In this document: piece after piece, positions 24,681-33,004 of the stretch
How positions within the stretch are numbered: position 1 is the stretch's first letter
Layout of the letters: every line of letters begins with the position of its first letter
NCBI GenBank assembly: GCA_030524635.1
Contig: JAUNGG010000022.1
Coordinates: forward strand, 8,074-56,524
Length of the DNA: 48,451 nt
Direction of reading: 5' to 3'
Origin: Lachnospiraceae bacterium
GTDB taxonomy: Bacteria > Bacillota > Clostridia > Lachnospirales > Lachnospiraceae
Made by a program: the position numbers and the translations under genes
Notes under the pieces: model-generated
The model's database searches: none
What the model was told of the DNA's origin: nothing
Seen by the model: only the letters and a program-made list of their open reading frames with translations

Positions 24681-24752
24681 CTCATTTTCCTCGTATCTTA
24701 TTTTACCGTGTACAGCGGCTTTGGGAGAATCTGTCTGTGCGTCGGCGGATAC

Positions 24753-24781
24753 ATTATATCATGGTTTGTCTGAGCGGGCAA
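24753..24781 (-). promoter_or_regulatory. ABC exporter operon promoter
   Basis: Minus strand TTGCCC (24776-24781), a 17-bp spacer, then TATAAT (24753-24758). Confidence 0.7.
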
Positions 24782-24848
24782 GACGGATTTCATATACTAT
24801 CTGCAGAGTCCATTGCCGGCATTCTGGTATTCTGACACGCCAGAATCG

Positions 24849-25100
24849 TTAATGATCCTGATTCAGGAACCAGTAAAGGCCCCCGTACAGTCCGGGCCCC
24901 AGGGCACAGGCACCGCCCAGATTACCGATAGCAAGAAGCATGTCAGAAACGCGAAGTCCTATAACAAAGGAGATGAGAACTGCGGCTCCTCCTCCGATGC
25001 CAAACCAGGCAGCCACATAAAGGAGCAGCGCCCTTCTGGCCGGATCCCCCGGCAGCCATGCCAGCTGTTTTTTGGAAAGGTTCCAAAGTATTGTCATCAT
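24849..25100 (-). CDS. Small two-helix membrane protein, unknown
   Basis: An 83-aa protein with a strong AAGGAGG before ATG 25100. Two hydrophobic segments (about 26-47 and 53-77) flank a short loop (GLRVSD). The N-terminus is polar (MMTILWNLSKKQLAWLPGDP). I do not recognise the family. It lies upstream of the ABC exporter in the same direction, but the exporter promoter separates them. Confidence 0.6.
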   Translation of the reverse strand: MMTILWNLSKKQLAWLPGDPARRALLLYVAAWFGIGGGAAVLISFVIGLRVSDMLLAIGNLGGACALGPGLYGGLYWFLNQDH

Positions 25101-25237
25101 TTTGCTCCTCCTTTTCCTGAAATTACGATTTCGGATATCAATTCAGATGATTTCTTGCCTTAACCTTATCAGGTTTCCGCAGCGTCTGCTATCATGGGCC
25201 TGCAAATTCCATGTAAGATTTCTGTAAATGGAGACAG

Positions 25238-25266
25238 TTGCCTGACAGGAAAAAGAATGGTATACT
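25238..25266 (+). promoter_or_regulatory. Promoter of the DUF362 gene
   Basis: TTGCCT (25238-25243), a 17-bp spacer, then TATACT (25261-25266), 54 bp before the start codon. Confidence 0.65.
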
Positions 25267-25320
25267 GAAACAATGAACACAAATGCGTTTTGAAAACTTG
25301 TAGGATAAAGGAGTGTTGGT

Positions 25321-26412
25321 ATGAATCAAAATGACATTATAATCATCCATGGCACCAATTATAAGGAAATGGCGATCCAGGTGCTGGAGAAAGCGGATGT
25401 GGCTTCTGATATCGGTGACCGGAACAAATCCGTTGCACTAAAGCCAAATCTGGTGGTTGCTGCCCATCCGTCAGGAGGCGCTACCACCCACAGCGAACTG
25501 CTGGCCGGCGTGATCGAGTACCTGCAGGATCATGGTTTCCAGAATATTTCCATCATGGAAGGTTCCTGGGTGGGAGACAATACCCAATCTGCATTTTCTG
25601 CTTCCGGCTACCGGGAAATTTCCAGAAAATATCATGTTCCTCTGATCGACCTGCAGCGTGACAGCTACACCGAATACGAGGCCAAGGGCATGAAGATCAA
25701 TTTATGCGATAAAGCGGCTGCTGTGGATTATATGATCAATATGCCGGTGCTGAAGGGCCACTGCCAGACCACCGTCACCTGTGCACTGAAGAACAATAAG
25801 GGAATTATTCCTAATGTCGAAAAGCGCAAATTCCATACCATGGGTCTGCATAAACCCATCGCTCATTTAAATGTGATTGCACCAAATGATTTTATCCTAG
25901 TGGACAATATCTGCGGCGACCTGGATTTTGAGGAAGGCGGCAATCCGGTTACGATGAACCGGGTGCTTGGCTTTAAGGACCCGGTGCTCTGCGACAGCTA
26001 CGTGTGCGACTGCATGGGGTATGCGGTGGACGATGTTCCATATATCCGCATGGCTGAAAAATTAGGCGTAGGCAGCACGGATACCGCCCATGCCAATTTC
26101 ATATACTTAAATGAGGACCGGGGAACCAGCAAGTTTAAAATGACCAGAAGGGTCCAGAATCTGGCAAAATATGCAGATGCCAAGGATGCCTGCAGCGCCT
26201 GCTACGGCTCTCTGATCTATGCCCTGGACCGGTTAAATGACTCCGGCTCTCTGCGCAAAGGCCTTCCCCCTATCTGTATCGGCCAGGGATATAAGGGTCA
26301 GACCGGAGCCATCGGCGTGGGCCAGTGCACCTGCGGCTTCTCCAAGTTCTTAAAGGGATGTCCGCCGAAAGCAATTGATATGGTAGAATTTTTAGAAGAA
26401 AATTGGAAATAA
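25321..26412 (+). CDS. DUF362 family protein
   Basis: A 363-aa DUF362 (COG2006) protein. AAGGAG stands seven bases before the ATG. Family hallmarks are VALKPNLV near residue 37, YMINMPVLKGHCQTTVTCALKNNKG (cited in part) near 141-165, and GNPVTMNRVLGFKDPVLCDSY near 220. The C-terminal part has CSACYG and CTCGFSKFLKGCPP, a cysteine set that could hold an Fe-S cluster or zinc, although it is not a plain 2x[4Fe-4S] ferredoxin pattern. The biochemical role of the family is not established. A YihY-like gene follows 56 bp later. Confidence 0.85.
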   Translation: MNQNDIIIIHGTNYKEMAIQVLEKADVASDIGDRNKSVALKPNLVVAAHPSGGATTHSELLAGVIEYLQDHGFQNISIMEGSWVGDNTQSAFSASGYREISRKYHVPLIDLQRDSYTEYEAKGMKINLCDKAAAVDYMINMPVLKGHCQTTVTCALKNNKGIIPNVEKRKFHTMGLHKPIAHLNVIAPNDFILVDNICGDLDFEEGGNPVTMNRVLGFKDPVLCDSYVCDCMGYAVDDVPYIRMAEKLGVGSTDTAHANFIYLNEDRGTSKFKMTRRVQNLAKYADAKDACSACYGSLIYALDRLNDSGSLRKGLPPICIGQGYKGQTGAIGVGQCTCGFSKFLKGCPPKAIDMVEFLEENWK

Positions 26413-26468
26413 CACCAAGCTGATGAAACATTAGAACGATATCGTTTAGAAGGGATGCCGGAGCATTT

Positions 26469-27308
26469 ATGATTGAATTTCTGCTGCAAGTCATACGACT
26501 GAAAGAAAAGTTTACAAACGATGAGATCACCGTCTATGCGGCTCAGGCATCCTTTTTCACCCTGCTGTCCGCATTTCCATTTATTATGGTGCTGCTGACT
26601 GCGATCCAGCTGATTCCTACGGTTTCCAAAGCGGATTTTCTGGCCATCCTGGCAGCCATCATGCCGGAGCTTCTGACCTCCACAGTCATCTCCATCGTGG
26701 ATGACCTGTTTACCAAGTCCCCCGGCCGGATGCTTTCTCTGACGGCGCTTCTGGCCATGTGGTCTGCCTCCAAGGGAATGCTGGCCATGTGCCGCGGCTT
26801 CAACCGGGTCTATCAGTGCCAGGGCCGCCGGGGATATCTGATGTCCCGCATTATCTGCACCGGATACACCATCCTGTTTGTGGCTGCCTGTGTCATGTCC
26901 CTGGTGCTTTTGGTGTTCGGAACGGCTCTGCAGAATCTGATCCTAAGAATCTTCCCTCTCCTTGGGAAGATCACCGTTTATATCATCAGCTTCCGCACAC
27001 TGCTGGCTCTGGCTATCCTGACCATCATCTTTGCCGGACTGTACACCTTTATTCCGGATAAAAAGCAGATCCTCCGGTATCAGCTTCCGGGAGCCGCCTT
27101 TTCCACCTTGTGCTGGATCGGCTTTTCCTTTGTATTTTCCATTTATTTTAATAATTTCAGCAATTATTCCTACATGTACGGCAGTCTGACCGCCATGGTA
27201 CTTCTGATGCTGTGGCTGTATGCCTGCATCTGCATCCTGTTCCTTGGCGCAGAGATCAATTACTTTTATGAAAAATACCAGCTGACAAAGGAACATCACA
27301 CAAAATAA
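26469..27308 (+). CDS. YihY/BrkB family inner membrane protein
   Basis: A 279-aa polytopic membrane protein with about six transmembrane segments (near 30-55, 85-105, 130-155, 170-195, 205-230 and 240-262). Typical family features are AAQASFFTLLSAFPFIM near the N-terminus, LWSASKG-like MWSASKGMLAMCRGFNRVY in the middle, and MLLMLWLYACICILFLGAEIN at the end (quoted in part). The family was once mislabelled ribonuclease BN; the true function is unclear. It is probably co-transcribed with the DUF362 gene and ends at a strong terminator. Confidence 0.9.
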   Translation: MIEFLLQVIRLKEKFTNDEITVYAAQASFFTLLSAFPFIMVLLTAIQLIPTVSKADFLAILAAIMPELLTSTVISIVDDLFTKSPGRMLSLTALLAMWSASKGMLAMCRGFNRVYQCQGRRGYLMSRIICTGYTILFVAACVMSLVLLVFGTALQNLILRIFPLLGKITVYIISFRTLLALAILTIIFAGLYTFIPDKKQILRYQLPGAAFSTLCWIGFSFVFSIYFNNFSNYSYMYGSLTAMVLLMLWLYACICILFLGAEINYFYEKYQLTKEHHTK

Positions 27309-27348
27309 AGCCAAATGCCAGCAAGCTCTGGCTGATGCCAGACATAGC

Positions 27349-27399
27349 AAAAGAACATGCCGGGACGTCCCTTCGCCAAAGTCCCGCATGTTCTTTTTT
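27349..27399 (+). terminator. Terminator of the DUF362-YihY unit
   Basis: A stem of about 17 bp with one bulge (AAAAGAACATGC-CGGGAC/GTCCCG-CATGTTCTTTT), loop of 14 nt, ending in six Ts. The A-run on the other side could let it work for the minus-strand amidase too. Confidence 0.9.
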
Positions 27400-27403
27400 A
27401 TTT

Positions 27404-27465
27404 CAGATTGGCGGCGCAAAAGACGCGCCTTTTATGAGAATTCGCTTCGCGATTTCTCATAAGCT
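27404..27465. repeat. Hairpin repeat element, single copy (same family as 42461-42652)
   Basis: Contains GGCGC...GCGCC and TTATGAGAA...TTCTCATAAG hairpins, nearly identical in order and sequence to the tandem element beside hisC. It lacks the third (ATTACCAG/CTGGTAAT) hairpin. It lies between the amidase stop and the YihY terminator. Confidence 0.9.
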
Positions 27466-27491
27466 CCATAAACGTCAGCCGTTCCCCACCA

Positions 27492-28256
27492 TCATGCCCG
27501 AATCATAACAGTCGGATATCCATACTGCCGGAGCACCTGCTCCATATGGACCGCATTATCCAGGTTGAGAAATGCGCCTACCCGGACCTTGAACCAGCCA
27601 TCTTCATACACCAGGAACACCGGAAAGCCCTGGCTGCGAAGCTGCTGCTCCATCTGCTCTGCTAATCCCCGATTCCGGTAAGCTCCTGTTTGGATCTGGT
27701 AATACACCGGCTTTTCCATCTGCTGGAAGGTAGTGATGACTCCATCTGCAATCGCCTGGGCAATCTGCTGGAAATTCTGGTCAAACCGGCGGTTATCCTC
27801 CGGATTATCAATAAACCCGGTTTCTACCAGGACAGCCGGCATTCTGGTTCTGCTTAAAACTGCCAGCCCCGGCCGTTCCTGAATTCCCAGATCGGCAAAT
27901 CCGGTGCGAACCAGATTTCTCTGGATATTTTCTGCCATCTTCTCCGCTTCGGAGCCCTTCTCGTAGATCAGCGTCAGCACTCCGGAACCGGAACCTGGCA
28001 CCGGCATAGCATTCCGATGAAGGGAAATAAAAAAATCCGCATCTGAGCGGTTGCCGATCTCCGCTTTCTCATTTAAACTCTGGGTCATGTCAGAAGTTCT
28101 GGTGTAGAGAACGCGAATCCCTGCATTCTCCAGGATATCCCCAACTGCCAGAGCCAGCCGCAGATTGTCATCCTTTTCTTTTCTTCCCTCGAATATGGCG
28201 CCTGGTTCCTGGCCACCGTGACCTGGATCTATAATAATTGTAGGTATTCCATCCAT
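27492..28256 (-). CDS. N-acetylmuramoyl-L-alanine amidase with C-terminal SPOR domain
   Basis: A 254-aa zinc amidase that cleaves the MurNAc-L-Ala bond. The Amidase_3 domain spans about 5-175, with Zn ligands His13 (DPGHGG), Glu27 (KEKDDNL) and His80 (SLHRNA) and catalytic Glu145 (VETGFIDN). A SPOR domain (about 186-252; YYQIQTGAYRNRGLAEQM, WFKVRVGAFLNLDNA) should direct it to denuded glycan strands at septa. The start codon is immediately before the enzyme domain, and no signal peptide is visible. No usable upstream start that would add one was found. The upstream ribosome-binding site is weak (GGAAGTG). Confidence 0.9.
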   Translation of the reverse strand: MDGIPTIIIDPGHGGQEPGAIFEGRKEKDDNLRLALAVGDILENAGIRVLYTRTSDMTQSLNEKAEIGNRSDADFFISLHRNAMPVPGSGSGVLTLIYEKGSEAEKMAENIQRNLVRTGFADLGIQERPGLAVLSRTRMPAVLVETGFIDNPEDNRRFDQNFQQIAQAIADGVITTFQQMEKPVYYQIQTGAYRNRGLAEQMEQQLRSQGFPVFLVYEDGWFKVRVGAFLNLDNAVHMEQVLRQYGYPTVMIRA

Positions 28257-28328
28257 TGCTGCACTTCCATAATTTACTCTTTATACAAAGATATGCAGCA
28301 GAACCTTCTGAATGTGCTAAAAATAACC

Positions 28329-28769
28329 TTATTCCTCCACATCAACTCCACGGGGCCCTATATGGGTGGAAAATACGATCTGGGTGCTGGTCTCGCCGAA
28401 TTTCTGAAGCTGGCCGATGAAGATATCCAGCTCCATGGTGCTCTGGAAGGCCACCTTCAGCAGCATGGAATATTCTCCTGTCACACAGTTGCACTCCAGC
28501 ACATTGGGAACATCTTCTGCATATGCATAAAATTTCGCCTTATCCTCCGGCACCACATCCAGATTGATAAAGGCAATGATATGATAACCCAGCTTCATGG
28601 GATCTACCAGTGCATGGTAGCCAGATATGATCCCATCCTTTTCCAGCTTCTCGATCCGGGCTGAAACGGCCGGCGATGAGAGAAACGTCTTTTCTGCGAT
28701 CGTCTTTAATGACATTCTGGCATTGCTCTGTAATAATTTTAAAATCTTGCGGTCGATATCGTCCATCAT
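28329..28769 (-). CDS. Lrp/AsnC family transcriptional regulator
   Basis: A 146-aa regulator with an N-terminal HTH (about 4-60; DDIDRKILKLLQSNARMS, then SSPAVSARIEKLEKDGII) and a C-terminal RAM effector domain (about 66-140). CAGGAGG precedes the ATG. These proteins sense amino acids and regulate their metabolism. It directly follows the glnA-ANTAR-dapF-dapL run but has its own promoter, and dapL or lysine-related control is a reasonable guess only. Confidence 0.9.
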   Translation of the reverse strand: MMDDIDRKILKLLQSNARMSLKTIAEKTFLSSPAVSARIEKLEKDGIISGYHALVDPMKLGYHIIAFINLDVVPEDKAKFYAYAEDVPNVLECNCVTGEYSMLLKVAFQSTMELDIFIGQLQKFGETSTQIVFSTHIGPRGVDVEE

Positions 28770-28785
28770 CTTGATTCCTCCTGAT

Positions 28786-28828
28786 TTAAAAAGAAAAGCG
28801 CACGAACCCTTTAGATTCGAACGCTTTT
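28786..28828 (-). terminator. Terminator-like hairpin between dapL and the Lrp gene
   Basis: Minus strand stem AAAAGCG/CGCTTTT plus inner CGAA/TTCG, then a T-rich run (CTTTTCTTTTT). It lies downstream of both dapL and the Lrp promoter, so it could end the dapL transcript and also attenuate the Lrp transcript. Confidence 0.6.
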
Positions 28829-28858
28829 GCTCATCAATAATATATTCTGCTAACTTGT

Positions 28859-28887
28859 ACTATAACTGTTTTTCTCCGGATTGTCAA
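28859..28887 (-). promoter_or_regulatory. Promoter of the Lrp gene
   Basis: Minus strand TTGACA (28882-28887), a 17-bp spacer, then TATAGT (28859-28864), starting three bases after the dapL stop. Confidence 0.8.
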
Positions 28888-28889
28888 CC

Positions 28890-30107
28890 TTATTTTTTTA
28901 AGTTTTTAATTCTTTCTACTGCTTTCACCGTATTCTCATAGGTTCCAAAGCCAGTCAGACGGAAGTAATGCTCGCCGCTGGGGCCAAATCCGCTTCCAGG
29001 AGTTCCAACCACATGGGCCTTGTCCAGCAGTGTGTCAAAGAACTCCCAGGAGGTCTGCTCTCCAGTGTGCAGCCATACATACGGGGAGTTCACGCCGCCT
29101 ACCACATCATATCCGGCCTCCTTTAAGCCGTCATAAATGGTTCTGGCATTGCGCATGTAATATGCTACCTGCTCCTTAACTTCTCTGCGTCCTTCCTCGC
29201 TGTATACCGCCAGTCCTGCCTTCTGCTGAATATAAGGAGCGCCGTTATACTTGGTTCCGTGACGGCGTGCCCACATATCATGAAGGGATGCCTCTCCACT
29301 CTTTAAATCCTTTGGAACCACGGTAAAGCCTAAGCGGACACCGGTAAAGCCTGCATTTTTGGAGTAGGAACGGAATTCAATGGCGCAGGTTCTGGCTCCC
29401 TCCACCTCGTAGATGGTGTGAGGAATCTCCTCCTCTGTAATGTAGGCCTCATAAGCTGCATCGTAGAGGATCACAGCTCCGTTTGCATTGGCGTAATCCA
29501 CCCATACCTTTAACTCATCTTTTGTGAGAGTGGTACCGGTAGGATTGCATGGGTTGCACAGGTAGATCATGTCCGGAACCTGATCAGGAAGAGCCGGGAC
29601 AAATCCGTTTTCCATGGTGCAGGGCAAATAGATCACATTAGACCAGGTGCCGGAAACGCTGTCGTACTGGCCGGTGCGTCCTGCCATCACATTAGAATCC
29701 ACATATACGGGATAAACTGGGTCGCACACGGCGATCCGGGCGTCCTCGGCAAACAGCTCCTGGATATTGCCGCAGTCACTTTTGGCTCCATCGGATACAA
29801 AGATCTCATCGGCCTCGATCTGACAGCCTCTCTCCTGATAATCCGCTTTTGCGATTGCCTCCCGCAGGAAATCGTAGCCAAGATCCGGCGCGTAGCCGTG
29901 GAAGGTGGACGCCTGCCCCATCTCATCCACTGCTTCATGAAGAGCCTTCACGATGGAGGGGGCAATGGGAAGGGTCACATCACCGATGCCCAGACGGATA
30001 ATATCCGCATCCGGATGCGCCTCCTGGTATGCCTTCACCTTCTTTGCGATAGTAGAAAATAAGTAGCTGCCCGGCAGCTTCAGATAGTTTTCATTGATCT
30101 TGATCAT
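28890..30107 (-). CDS. dapL: LL-diaminopimelate aminotransferase
   Basis: A 405-aa PLP enzyme converting tetrahydrodipicolinate directly to LL-diaminopimelate with glutamate as amino donor. Recognised by MIKINENYLKLPGSYLF, IIRLGIGDVTLPIAPSIV, the CNPCNPTG motif, and the PLP lysine in SYSKNAGFTGVRLG. GGAGG upstream of ATG 30107 sets the start; the longer frame adds residues the family lacks. dapF ends 28 bp upstream, so the two consecutive steps to meso-diaminopimelate are encoded side by side. Confidence 0.96.
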   Translation of the reverse strand: MIKINENYLKLPGSYLFSTIAKKVKAYQEAHPDADIIRLGIGDVTLPIAPSIVKALHEAVDEMGQASTFHGYAPDLGYDFLREAIAKADYQERGCQIEADEIFVSDGAKSDCGNIQELFAEDARIAVCDPVYPVYVDSNVMAGRTGQYDSVSGTWSNVIYLPCTMENGFVPALPDQVPDMIYLCNPCNPTGTTLTKDELKVWVDYANANGAVILYDAAYEAYITEEEIPHTIYEVEGARTCAIEFRSYSKNAGFTGVRLGFTVVPKDLKSGEASLHDMWARRHGTKYNGAPYIQQKAGLAVYSEEGRREVKEQVAYYMRNARTIYDGLKEAGYDVVGGVNSPYVWLHTGEQTSWEFFDTLLDKAHVVGTPGSGFGPSGEHYFRLTGFGTYENTVKAVERIKNLKK

Positions 30108-30135
30108 AATGTCCTCCTGTGTTGTAAAATTTGCC

Positions 30136-30948
30136 TTATGGCCTTTCTGGTATCTCAATCTCCCCCTGAAATACCTCGGCCGCCGGACCGGTCATAAACA
30201 CATGTCCGCTTTCCCGGTCCCAATGAATGGTCAGATCTCCGCCCAACAGCGTCACCGTTACCGTATCATCTGCATATCCCATCAGCATGGCTGCAACTGC
30301 ACTGGCAGCGGCTCCGGTGCCGCAGGCCCAGGTCTCTCCGCTTCCCCGCTCCCAGACCCGCATTTTTAAATGCTGCCGGTCCAGAACCTGGATAAATTCA
30401 CTGTTGGTCCGATTCGGAAACCGCTCATGGTTCTCAAAGGCCGGTCCTATCTTTTCCAGATCCAGAGAATCGATCTCATCCATAAAATAAACGGCATGAG
30501 GATTTCCCACAGAGATCCCCACAAACTCATAGTCCTTCCCATCCACGCAGATAGGCTCCGGAACGGCAGAGGTCTGCTCCGGGATCCCCATATCCACCGT
30601 GGCCTCTGCCACCTTTCCGTTCTCCAGCCGGAAGGTCAGAGTCTTGATGCCGGACCCGGTTTCAATGGTCATGGGATTTTTCGGGGCAATGCCGTGGTCA
30701 TAGGCATACTTTCCCACGCAGCGGATCCCATTGCCGCACATGGCTCCCTCGGAACCGTCTGCATTGTACATGATCATGCGGCAGTCCGCAGTCTGGGAAG
30801 GCGCGATCAGGATCAGTCCGTCTGAGCCAACGCCCACCCGCCTGGGGCTGACGTACCGGGCCGCCCAGGAAGGATCCTCCACCTTCTCCTCAAAACAATT
30901 CACATAGACATAGTCGTTGCTGATGCCATGCATTTTGGTAAACTTCAT
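30136..30948 (-). CDS. dapF: Diaminopimelate epimerase
   Basis: A 270-aa cofactor-independent racemase turning LL- into meso-diaminopimelate for lysine and peptidoglycan. The paired catalytic cysteines are in AMCGNGIRCVG (near 73) and WACGTGAAASA (near 215). Other conserved parts are MHGISNDYVYVN at the N-terminus and VSVGNPHAV-like GISVGNPHAVYF. Eleven bases separate its start from the ANTAR gene's stop. Length is normal. Confidence 0.97.
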   Translation of the reverse strand: MKFTKMHGISNDYVYVNCFEEKVEDPSWAARYVSPRRVGVGSDGLILIAPSQTADCRMIMYNADGSEGAMCGNGIRCVGKYAYDHGIAPKNPMTIETGSGIKTLTFRLENGKVAEATVDMGIPEQTSAVPEPICVDGKDYEFVGISVGNPHAVYFMDEIDSLDLEKIGPAFENHERFPNRTNSEFIQVLDRQHLKMRVWERGSGETWACGTGAAASAVAAMLMGYADDTVTVTLLGGDLTIHWDRESGHVFMTGPAAEVFQGEIEIPERP

Positions 30949-30959
30949 CCTCTTATCTC

Positions 30960-31508
30960 CTAAATATTAATCAGGCTCATCACCATCTGGGCAGTTTCTA
31001 CCATATTGGTGCCGCTGTCCATGCTGCATTTCTGTATGTAACGGTGTGCTTCCGACTCCGTCATGCTGTTCCGCTCCATCAAAAGTGCCTTCGCCCTTTC
31101 GATCAGGATCCGTTCTTCCTCACTCCGCGCTCTCGGCTGTGCCTTCAGCCGCTTCCTCCTGCGCACCTGCGCCTGCACCATCATCTCCAGGGTATTGACC
31201 AGGTCATGCACCTTAAGAGGCATCGGCAGACACACCACGCCCTTGGGCGCAGGGCTGATCCAGTGATTGGGCGATGAAACCAGCAGCATTTCCATGGTGG
31301 CCGGCAGGCATTCCCGCAGTTCTTCATACATCATATCTGCAAACCGGTAACCGCTGACCAGAATTCCATTGTCCCAGTCCCCGCAGGTGCTCAATACCTG
31401 GGAGCCGGTGGTGCAGACTGAAATAACCTGAAATCCGCTTCGCATCAAAATATTTTTAATACTTTTTGCATCATCTAATTTCGAAAATGCTACTATAATA
31501 TTGGTCAC
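30960..31508 (-). CDS. ANTAR-domain RNA-binding response regulator-like protein
   Basis: A 182-aa protein starting at GTG 31508 (GGGGGTGAT upstream). Residues 1-115 look like a receiver-fold domain; the usual acidic pocket and phospho-Asp are not obvious. A basic linker (QVRRRKRLKAQPRARS) follows, then an ANTAR domain (about 128-180; ILIERAKALLMERNSMTESEAHRYIQKCSMD, quoted in part). ANTAR domains bind paired hexaloop RNA hairpins and prevent termination. It lies directly behind glnA, an arrangement common in Clostridia, so control of nitrogen genes is likely. Confidence 0.88.
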   Translation of the reverse strand: MTNIIVAFSKLDDAKSIKNILMRSGFQVISVCTTGSQVLSTCGDWDNGILVSGYRFADMMYEELRECLPATMEMLLVSSPNHWISPAPKGVVCLPMPLKVHDLVNTLEMMVQAQVRRRKRLKAQPRARSEEERILIERAKALLMERNSMTESEAHRYIQKCSMDSGTNMVETAQMVMSLINI

Positions 31509-31548
31509 TCAATCACCCCCAAGTAATCTTATTCAGGATATCTCTGAA

Positions 31549-32892
31549 TCAATACTTGTAAAGGTACTGACTAACTTCCCAATCGGTGATCTGAGCGCGG
31601 AATTCCCGCCATTCTTCCTTCTTTGCTTCCAGATACTTTGTGTAAATATGCTCTCCCAGCACCCGGCGGATAAAAGGATCCGCTTCAAAGGCATCAATCG
31701 CCTCCCCCAGGGTTTCCGGGATCTGATGGATTCCCTTTACTTTTCTCTCTGCCTCCGACGTCCGGTATAAATTGGTGGTCACCGGAGCAGGAAGCTCATG
31801 TGCATGCCCGAGGCCGTCCAGACCAGCTTCCAGGATCACAGCCAGGGTCAGATATGGATTCATGGCAGAATCCGGGCTCCGAAGCTCCACTCTGGTATTG
31901 TTTCCGCGGGCAGTTGGAATCCGCATCACACAGCTTTTGCTGGCAGAAGGAGTCCATGCCATATAGATCGGAGCATCATAGCCGGGAACCAGACGCTTAT
32001 AGGAATTAACCAGAGGGTTGGTCAGAAGAGCCATCCCTTCGATATGACCCAGCACCCCTGCCATAAAGCGGTATGCCGTCTTGCTCAGTCCTAATCCCCT
32101 GGAATCTCTTGGATCTTCAAATACATTTTTCCCATTCTCATCAAACAGAGAGAAGTTGATATGCATTCCGGAACCATTCACGCCCTCCTTCGGCTTCGGC
32201 ATAAAGGTTGCGTGCAGGCCGTGGCGCTTTGCAATGGTCTTTACCGCCATCTTAAAGGTCATAATATTATCTGCCGTGATCAGGCCTTCATTATAATGGA
32301 AATCGATCTCATGCTGGGCTGGTGCGATCTCGTGATGGGATGCCTCGATCTCAAATCCCATATCCTCTAAGTTCAGCACAATATCTCGTCTTACATTCTC
32401 AGCAAAATCCAGCGGTCCCACATCAAAGTATCCTGCCTTCTCATGGGTCATTGTGGTAGGCAGCCCCTCATCATTCAGATGGAACAGAAAAAATTCGCAC
32501 TCCGGCCCCACATAGAAATCATAACCCAGCTTTTTTGCATGGTTTAACGCCTTTTTCAGTACATACCGCGGATCTCCCTCAAATGGGCTGCCGTTGGGAC
32601 GATGCACATCACAGATCAGGCGGGCCACCTTTCCCTGCTGGGGTCTCCATGGGAAAATCTCAAAGGTATCCAGGTCCGGGTACAGATACATATCGGATTC
32701 ATCATCTCTTACAAAGCCCTCAATGGAAGAGCCGTCAAACATACAACGATTGTCCAATGCTTTTTCCAGCTGGCTGGAGGTGATCGCCACATTCTTCAGC
32801 ATACCGAAAATATCTGTAAACTGCAGACGAATAAACTCTACGTCTTCCTCTTCTGCCAGACGCAAAATGTCTTCTTTGCTGTATTTACTCAT
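31549..32892 (-). CDS. glnA: Glutamine synthetase type I
   Basis: A 447-aa GSI enzyme joining ammonia and glutamate with ATP. Signatures are MFDGSSIEGFVRDDESDMYL (substrate side), YVGPECEFFLF (metal ligands), HHEIAPAQHEIDF, and the ATP-binding region MPKPKEGVNGSGMHINFSL (quoted in part). NNTRVELRSPDSAMNPYL follows. The adenylylation-site tyrosine loop of the beta class is absent and the length fits the GSI-alpha class. It heads the run glnA-ANTAR-dapF-dapL with gaps of 40, 11 and 28 bp, and has a consensus promoter and a short structured leader. Confidence 0.97.
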   Translation of the reverse strand: MSKYSKEDILRLAEEEDVEFIRLQFTDIFGMLKNVAITSSQLEKALDNRCMFDGSSIEGFVRDDESDMYLYPDLDTFEIFPWRPQQGKVARLICDVHRPNGSPFEGDPRYVLKKALNHAKKLGYDFYVGPECEFFLFHLNDEGLPTTMTHEKAGYFDVGPLDFAENVRRDIVLNLEDMGFEIEASHHEIAPAQHEIDFHYNEGLITADNIMTFKMAVKTIAKRHGLHATFMPKPKEGVNGSGMHINFSLFDENGKNVFEDPRDSRGLGLSKTAYRFMAGVLGHIEGMALLTNPLVNSYKRLVPGYDAPIYMAWTPSASKSCVMRIPTARGNNTRVELRSPDSAMNPYLTLAVILEAGLDGLGHAHELPAPVTTNLYRTSEAERKVKGIHQIPETLGEAIDAFEADPFIRRVLGEHIYTKYLEAKKEEWREFRAQITDWEVSQYLYKY

Positions 32893-32917
32893 ATTCGTTT
32901 CCTCTCTCTCTTAAAAG

Positions 32918-32943
32918 CCTGACGCCTTCGGCAGAAGGCCAGG
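32918..32943 (-). promoter_or_regulatory. Hairpin at the 5' end of the glnA leader
   Basis: Minus strand stem GCCTTC/GAAGGC with a 4-nt loop, extended by CCTG/CAGG, followed by CTTTTAAG. It starts almost at the predicted transcription start. It may be an attenuator or a 5' stabiliser. Confidence 0.45.
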
Positions 32944-32952
32944 ATATAAAAA

Positions 32953-32981
32953 AATATAGCAGTTCCACCTTTGTTTGTCAA
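32953..32981 (-). promoter_or_regulatory. glnA promoter
   Basis: Minus strand TTGACA (32976-32981), a 17-bp spacer, then TATATT (32953-32958). Confidence 0.85.
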
Positions 32982-33004
32982 TAATCAGCCCGCAGAAGCA
33001 TCTT

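Noticed and set aside
28794..28828. GTTCGAATC resembling a tRNA T-arm
   Set aside because: No acceptor, D or anticodon arms surround it; it is part of a terminator-like hairpin.
32893..32950. Classic two-hairpin ANTAR target in the glnA leader
   Set aside because: Only one hairpin fits between the predicted start site and glnA, and its loop does not show the A1/G4 hexaloop pattern.
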